From Steroidobacteraceae bacterium (GTDB taxonomy: Bacteria > Pseudomonadota > Gammaproteobacteria > Steroidobacterales > Steroidobacteraceae): a stretch of DNA of 9,561 nt. Below are positions 6,821-9,561 of the stretch, piece after piece; the stretch's first letter is position 1, and every line of letters begins with the position of its first letter. The stretch spans positions 1-9,561 of the forward strand of contig JALRHE010000415.1 in assembly GCA_023253235.1 (NCBI GenBank), read 5' to 3'. Both the position numbers and the translations under genes were made by a program. The notes under the pieces are model-generated. The model saw only the letters and a list, made by a program, of their open reading frames with translations. It did not search any database and was not told the origin of the DNA.

Positions 6821-7807
6821 TTAACCTAAACTTTGATCGAAAAACGGACGCAACTGCTGCGGCTCTTTCAGGAAGGCATCGTGCCCGAAAATCGAATGGA
6901 TTTCCGTTAGTCGACACTTTGGCAACGATGCAGCGAGCTGTCGCATATCTTCGAGCGGCACGAGTTGATCGGAACTCACCGCCAACGCGGACACCGGCAC
7001 GACGATTTGCGTCGGATCGATGCGATGCAGGTCGATGGACTCCGATAAAGCGACGAAGCTGCCAGCCGCATAGCGGGACGCATACTGCTCGCCGCGAGCC
7101 ATCAGATATTCCTCCACCGGGAACACGGCGCCCTCGGCGGTATGACGGGCCTGCCCATCGAAACGCTGCAGAAACTCTTCCGGCGTCCGGTAGGTCGACA
7201 TGGCCAGACCGCGCGCGAGCGCGAGCGCAGATCGCGTATCGCCGAGCCGGGCACCGAGCCGCACGATGCGACGTTGCACACTACGCCAAGCGGTCGCCAT
7301 CGGATGCGCGCGATGCGCCGCGCTCAGCACGATGAGCCGTTGCAGCCGCTGCGGATAGCGCTCGGCGAACGCGAGGCCAACCATACCGCCGTATGACGCG
7401 CCAACGAAGGCGTGGATCGCCCCGATCTCGAGGTGACGCATCACGAGTTGTAGCAACTCGGCTTGATCGAAGGTCGACACACTCGGAAACGCCAAAGAGT
7501 CTTTGGGACCGGTCGTGAGGCCGCTGCCCCCGAGATAGTCGAATGAGAGAATCTGGTAACGATCTGACGGGATCGGTGCTCCCGGACCGACGACGGCGCG
7601 CCACCAGCCGCTGTCCGGGTCGGCGTGATCGCTTACGACTCGATGGGCAGAAATGCCGCCGAGCGCGACCACGATCGGATGTGTAGGGTCGCCCACGCAG
7701 CGCCAGCCGATCTCCAGCGTCTTAAGTTCCCCGCCATGATGCAAAGAGAACGGTTTGCCTAACGACAAAACGCCTTCACGAATCTGGGGGGCTGATTGGG
7801 ACGGCAT
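6821..7807 (-). CDS. metX: Homoserine O-acyltransferase, MetX family (acetyl or succinyl)
   Basis: The product is a 328-residue alpha/beta hydrolase-fold enzyme that probably activates homoserine for MetB. The catalytic triad is visible as Ser138 in the nucleophile elbow GASYGGM (136-142), Asp280 in SSDQLVP and His309 in FGHDAFLKE. GWWRAVVGPGAPIPSDRY (67-84) and the following FDYLGGSGLTTGP (89-101) match the MetX cap and acyl-CoA region. It is shorter and more divergent than classical MetX (about 370-380 residues): the elbow reads GASYGG rather than GGSMGG, and the oxyanion region is ALGGISAHR (48-56). This flavour resembles the Xanthomonadales-type enzymes, some of which are known to use succinyl-CoA, so the acyl donor is open. 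It is the first gene of the metX-metB operon, lying behind a SAM-I riboswitch. No strong ribosome site is seen before the ATG; the nearest GGA is about 13 nt away. Confidence 0.85.
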   Translation of the reverse strand: MPSQSAPQIREGVLSLGKPFSLHHGGELKTLEIGWRCVGDPTHPIVVALGGISAHRVVSDHADPDSGWWRAVVGPGAPIPSDRYQILSFDYLGGSGLTTGPKDSLAFPSVSTFDQAELLQLVMRHLEIGAIHAFVGASYGGMVGLAFAERYPQRLQRLIVLSAAHRAHPMATAWRSVQRRIVRLGARLGDTRSALALARGLAMSTYRTPEEFLQRFDGQARHTAEGAVFPVEEYLMARGEQYASRYAAGSFVALSESIDLHRIDPTQIVVPVSALAVSSDQLVPLEDMRQLAASLPKCRLTEIHSIFGHDAFLKEPQQLRPFFDQSLG

Positions 7808-7855
7808 GTTCGAGTGGTGTTCCGGTTGCTATAGCTCACACCGATCAACCCGCTC

Positions 7856-7914
7856 GACGAGTGCCCGCGTGTCGCGGGGACCGACACCCATCTCCTCGCG
7901 GAGCCGTGTCGGCA
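7856..7914 (-). promoter_or_regulatory. Putative expression platform of the metXB riboswitch
   Basis: This stretch directly follows the SAM aptamer. It contains a hairpin of CCGACAC (7912-7906) with GTGTCGG (7887-7881), whose inner part CTCC-GCGA-GGAG (7903-7892) closes on a GNRA tetraloop. A second hairpin pairs CCCGCG (7878-7873) with CGCGGG (7869-7864) around ACA. Most telling, the P1 3' strand plus four bases, GATGAGTGCC (7920-7911), can pair with GGCACTCGTC (7865-7856) over 10 bp with one G-U. That excludes P1. No U-run follows, so the output is probably Rho-dependent or translational rather than intrinsic termination. The remaining 48 nt to the metX ATG show no clear ribosome site. Confidence 0.5.
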
Positions 7915-8026
7915 CTCATCTGACCGCAGTTATGTGCCGCGGCAGGAGTTGGCACCTTCACGGTGTGGTTGGCACCGTTGGTTGCCCCGGCTTCGTCGGG
8001 CCTGTCCCTCTGCCGGTCTCGATGAG
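7915..8026 (-). promoter_or_regulatory. SAM-I (S-box) riboswitch aptamer upstream of metX
   Basis: Read on the minus strand from 8026 to 7915, the 112 nt follow the SAM-I consensus closely. P1 is CTCATC (8026-8021) with GATGAG (7920-7915), 6 bp. P2 pairs CCGGC (8016-8012) with GCCGG (7990-7986) around the conserved AGAGGGACAGGCCCGACGAA. The invariant GGCAACC core (7986-7980) follows. P3 pairs ACGGTG with CACCGT. The conserved joining stretch AAGGTGCCAACTCCTGC comes next, then P4 pairs CCGC with GCGG, and CAGATGAG closes P1. Known members bind S-adenosylmethionine and switch off methionine genes; here metX and metB lie directly downstream in the right orientation. One oddity is GACGAA where the kink-turn usually reads GATGAA. 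P2 differs from the Thermoanaerobacter version yet pairs fully, as expected for covariation. Confidence 0.93.
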
Positions 8027-8033
8027 GCGGCGG

Positions 8034-8063
8034 ATGGTAAGTGGCCTGCCCGATGGGCGTCAA
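8034..8063 (-). promoter_or_regulatory. Promoter of the metXB operon
   Basis: On the minus strand, TTGACG (8063-8058, 5 of 6 to the -35 consensus) is followed by an 18-bp spacer and TACCAT (8039-8034, 4 of 6 to the -10). The predicted start lies near 8027, exactly at the 5' edge of the riboswitch P1 helix. This agreement between two independent signals supports both. It implies a metX leader of about 220 nt. Confidence 0.6.
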
Positions 8064-8071
8064 GTTAGTCC

Positions 8072-8100
8072 TTGAGGTGGCGGCCATTTTGTTCTATTGT
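8072..8100 (+). promoter_or_regulatory. Probable promoter of the hisR-hisG-hisD operon
   Basis: TTGAGG (8072-8077, 4 of 6) and TATTGT (8095-8100, 4 of 6) are 17 bp apart, the ideal spacing. The predicted start near 8107 gives a leader of only about 25 nt. The operator palindrome at 8099 overlaps the end of the -10 box and the start site. No Shine-Dalgarno sequence stands before the ATG at 8132. The -35 box is back to back with that of metXB, 8 bp apart. Confidence 0.5.
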
Positions 8101-8116
8101 ACTAACACGTTAATAC
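8099..8116. promoter_or_regulatory. Candidate TrpR-family operator for autoregulation of the his operon
   Basis: GTACTAACACGTTAATAC is an imperfect 18-bp palindrome with half-sites GTAYTAAC and GTTARTAC; each pair of arms matches at 7 of 8 positions. It resembles the E. coli Trp operator (GTACTAGTT-type arms), differing mainly in the centre. It lies over the predicted promoter and 15 nt before a gene for a TrpR/YerC-family regulator, so autorepression of the his operon is the natural inference. Binding itself is not shown by sequence. Confidence 0.6.
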
Positions 8117-8131
8117 ATTCAAACGGTTCCC

Positions 8132-8443
8132 ATGAAGCCCCACCCCACGGTTTCGCCTCGACAAGAGGCCCGCGCCGAGAAGCACTTGTATCAGGCGATT
8201 CTGACGCTCAAGTCGGTCGAGGAATGCCGAGCCTTCTTTCGCGATCTGTGCACCCCCGCGGAGCTCGAAGCCATGTCGGATCGATGGGCTGTCGTGGAGT
8301 GGCTGGAGCGCGGAGTCCCGTACCGAGAGATTCATAAACACACGGGTGTGAGTGTCACCACCATCGCACGCGTCGCGCGGTACGTGGGTGACGGTAACGG
8401 CGGCTACGAGCTCGCCCGCCAACGCTTGCAGGAGAATCGATGA
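8132..8443 (+). CDS. hisR: TrpR/YerC-YecD family regulator, likely histidine operon repressor
   Basis: The product is 103 residues, the usual size for this family. It is all-helical, with an AILTLKSVEECRAFFRDLCT region (22-41), a TPAELEAMSDRWAVVEWL helix pair (41-58) and a helix-turn-helix over about 62-85 (VPYREIHKHTG, then VSVTTIARVARYV). The GNGGYELA tail (88-95) is typical of YerC-type proteins rather than classical TrpR. Comparative work has named such first genes of his operons HisR. The effector (histidine, or something else) is not evident from sequence. The start at 8132 is the first ATG and puts the family core at the normal place, although no Shine-Dalgarno is seen. The stop overlaps the hisG start by 4 nt, so regulator and first enzyme are coupled. 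A promoter and operator-like palindrome lie just upstream. Confidence 0.85.
   Translation: MKPHPTVSPRQEARAEKHLYQAILTLKSVEECRAFFRDLCTPAELEAMSDRWAVVEWLERGVPYREIHKHTGVSVTTIARVARYVGDGNGGYELARQRLQENR
8430..8434 (+). promoter_or_regulatory. Ribosome binding site of hisG
   Basis: AGGAG sits inside the last codons of hisR. It is 5 nt from the first ATG (8440) and 8 nt from the second, in-frame ATG (8443). Spacing slightly favours the second ATG, which would drop one Met from HisG. Confidence 0.65.
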
Positions 8444-9348
8444 TGTCCGCCGCTGATCCCAACCGTCTAAAGCTCGCTGTGCAGAAATCTGGTCGCCTGA
8501 CCGATCACTCCACCGACCTATTGGTACGATGCGGGCTGAAATTTTCTCGGGGCAAGGATCAACTCGTCGGCTTTGGCGAGAACATGCCACTCGATCTGCT
8601 CTTCGTCCGCGACGACGATATTCCAGATCTGGTCGAAGAAGACGTGTGCGACCTCGGCTTGGTCGGGCTCAACGTTCTCGAGGAGAAGCGCCTCGAGTGG
8701 ATAGCGCGTGGCCATGAACCGAAGTTCACCATCTTGCGTCCGCTCGACTTCGGGCGTTGTCGGCTCTCCATTGCCATTCCCGAAGAAATGGCGTGGACGG
8801 GGGTCGCATCGCTGCAGGGTAAACGCATCGCGACCACCTACCCTTATGTGCTTGGGCGATTCTTACGCGACAAAGGTATCGAGGCCGACATCGTCACGCT
8901 ATCGGGTGCGGTCGAAATCGCACCGCGTCTGGGTCGCGCCGATGCGATCTGCGATCTCGTTTCCACGGGCTCGACATTGCTCGCCAACCGTCTGCGCGAG
9001 GTGGAAACCGTGCTCGAAAGTCAGGTCGTCTTGATTCGCACACCGGTTGCCATCGACCCGATCAAGACCGAATGGGTGGAACGTTTGCTGATGCGCATCG
9101 ATGGCGTACAACAAGTTCGCGAGAGCAAATACATCATGCTGCATGCACCGCGCAGCGCGCTGCCGGCGATACGCCGACTGCTGCCGGGCAGCGAATCACC
9201 GACCATCATTCCGCTCGAAGGACATCCAGACCGCGTCGCCGTGCATGCGGTCTGTCGCGAAAATGTCTTCTGGGAGACGCTGGAAAGCCTAAAAGCGGCA
9301 GGCGCAAGTGCCTTGCTGGTATTACCGGTCGAGAAGATGCTTGCATGA
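8440..9348 (+). CDS. hisG: ATP phosphoribosyltransferase, long form
   Basis: HisG joins ATP and PRPP to phosphoribosyl-ATP, the first and feedback-controlled step of histidine synthesis. The product has 302 residues, the long form, so no HisZ partner is expected. The N-terminus LKLAVQKSGRL (10-20) and LFVRDDDIPDLVEEDVCDLGLVG (54-76) form the first domain. ADAICDLVSTGSTLLAN (167-183) is the PRPP-binding loop. The last roughly 75 residues, from about 228 (ESKYIMLHAP...), are the ACT-like domain that binds histidine in the hexameric long enzymes. Start codons are at 8440 and 8443, and the ribosome site allows either. It overlaps hisR by 4 nt and hisD by 4 nt (or 1 nt, depending on the hisD start), a tightly coupled operon. 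Confidence 0.96.
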   Translation: MMSAADPNRLKLAVQKSGRLTDHSTDLLVRCGLKFSRGKDQLVGFGENMPLDLLFVRDDDIPDLVEEDVCDLGLVGLNVLEEKRLEWIARGHEPKFTILRPLDFGRCRLSIAIPEEMAWTGVASLQGKRIATTYPYVLGRFLRDKGIEADIVTLSGAVEIAPRLGRADAICDLVSTGSTLLANRLREVETVLESQVVLIRTPVAIDPIKTEWVERLLMRIDGVQQVRESKYIMLHAPRSALPAIRRLLPGSESPTIIPLEGHPDRVAVHAVCRENVFWETLESLKAAGASALLVLPVEKMLA

Positions 9349-9561
9349 TGTTGCCGATACTCGATTACAGCGCGCTCGATGAAGACGCGCGGCGCCAAGC
9401 CCTGTCCCGTCCGGCGGTCGCCGAGCGGGAACAGCTGGTCGCTCTGGTCCGCGAGACGGTGGCGCGAGTACGAGCCGAAGGCGATCAGGCCGTGCTCGAC
9501 TATGCGCGACGTTTCGATGGTGGCGAACCGGAATCACTGCGCGTCCCGCTCGAAGATCTCG
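9345..9561 (+). CDS. hisD: Histidinol dehydrogenase, N-terminal fragment cut by the window end
   Basis: HisD carries out the last two oxidations of histidine synthesis, histidinol to histidinal to histidine, with NAD+ and Zn2+. Only about 72 codons are present, with no stop before the window edge. The visible part, LVRETVARVRAEGDQAVLDYARRFDGG, matches the conserved N-terminal helix of the family, including the (R/K)FDG turn. The catalytic Zn-binding region lies beyond the window. Two in-frame ATG codons, at 9345 and 9348, overlap the hisG stop. Gene order hisG-hisD is the usual proteobacterial order and supports the call. Confidence 0.88.
   Translation, partial: MMLPILDYSALDEDARRQALSRPAVAEREQLVALVRETVARVRAEGDQAVLDYARRFDGGEPESLRVPLEDL

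Noticed and set aside
6819..6917. Upstream start giving MetB 33 extra residues
   Set aside because: The extension overlaps the 3' end of metX in another frame and is unlike MetB N-termini. The ATG at 6818 fits operon spacing.
6706..7335. 209-codon open frame on the + strand across metX and metB
   Set aside because: It is very rich in Arg, Pro and Ser, overlaps two well-supported minus-strand genes, and has no family features.
7755..8087. Small open frames on both strands in the metX-hisR gap (106 codons +, 80 codons -)
   Set aside because: Both run over the SAM-I riboswitch and its expression platform, whose conserved bases explain the sequence. Neither has a ribosome site or a recognisable product.
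1..9561. A new multi-gene defence, secretion or mobile system
   Set aside because: Apart from the AT-rich end fragment, every gene belongs to a known leucine, methionine or histidine pathway family. No clusters of unknown genes, direct-repeat arrays, tRNA genes or transposase fragments were found.

Overview
The window looks like the chromosome of a high-GC gammaproteobacterium, probably near the Xanthomonadales, Nevskiales or Steroidobacterales. The grounds are GC-rich codon use, class I KARI, a leuA-leuC-leuD-leuB order, a MetX/MetB pair, and a TrpR/YerC-family gene fused into the head of a his operon with long-form hisG. The lineage is inferred from gene content and protein flavour, not from a marker gene. 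Almost everything from about position 545 onward is amino-acid biosynthesis.

Positions 1 to about 535 do not fit the rest. They are AT-rich (roughly one third GC) and encode a Lys/Asn/Thr-rich, probably coiled-coil protein fragment resembling part of a phage tail tape-measure protein. This runs without a stop, in frame, into the C-terminal half of ketol-acid reductoisomerase (ilvC), which has lost about 180 N-terminal residues. A chimeric contig or library join is the most likely explanation.

The ilvC remnant is followed 14 nt later by leuA, then leuC, leuD and leuB, all on the + strand. With ilvC they cover a late valine/leucine branch: acetohydroxyacid isomeroreduction, then 2-isopropylmalate synthesis, isomerisation and oxidation. 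leuD and leuB overlap by 4 nt. leuB converges, with only 9 nt between, on a minus-strand metX-metB operon that makes and uses activated homoserine for methionine synthesis. An 11-bp perfect inverted repeat lies in the 3' end of metB, just past the leuB stop.

The 324-nt gap between metX and the next + strand gene is the regulatory centre of the window. On the minus strand it holds a good promoter, whose predicted start lies at the edge of a well-conserved SAM-I (S-box) riboswitch aptamer. Downstream of that is an expression platform in which the 3' strand of P1 has an alternative 10-bp partner. On the + strand it holds a promoter overlapped by an 18-bp near-palindrome very like a Trp operator. 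This precedes a TrpR/YerC-family regulator (called HisR in comparative-genomics work), which is translationally coupled to hisG and then hisD (cut by the window end). Methionine synthesis is therefore probably controlled by SAM through RNA, and histidine synthesis by a self-encoded repressor, from back-to-back promoters.

I see no tRNA, rRNA, CRISPR array, insertion sequence, or defence or secretion system. The interesting points are the chimeric junction, the riboswitch with its switching helix, and the repressor-operator pair.
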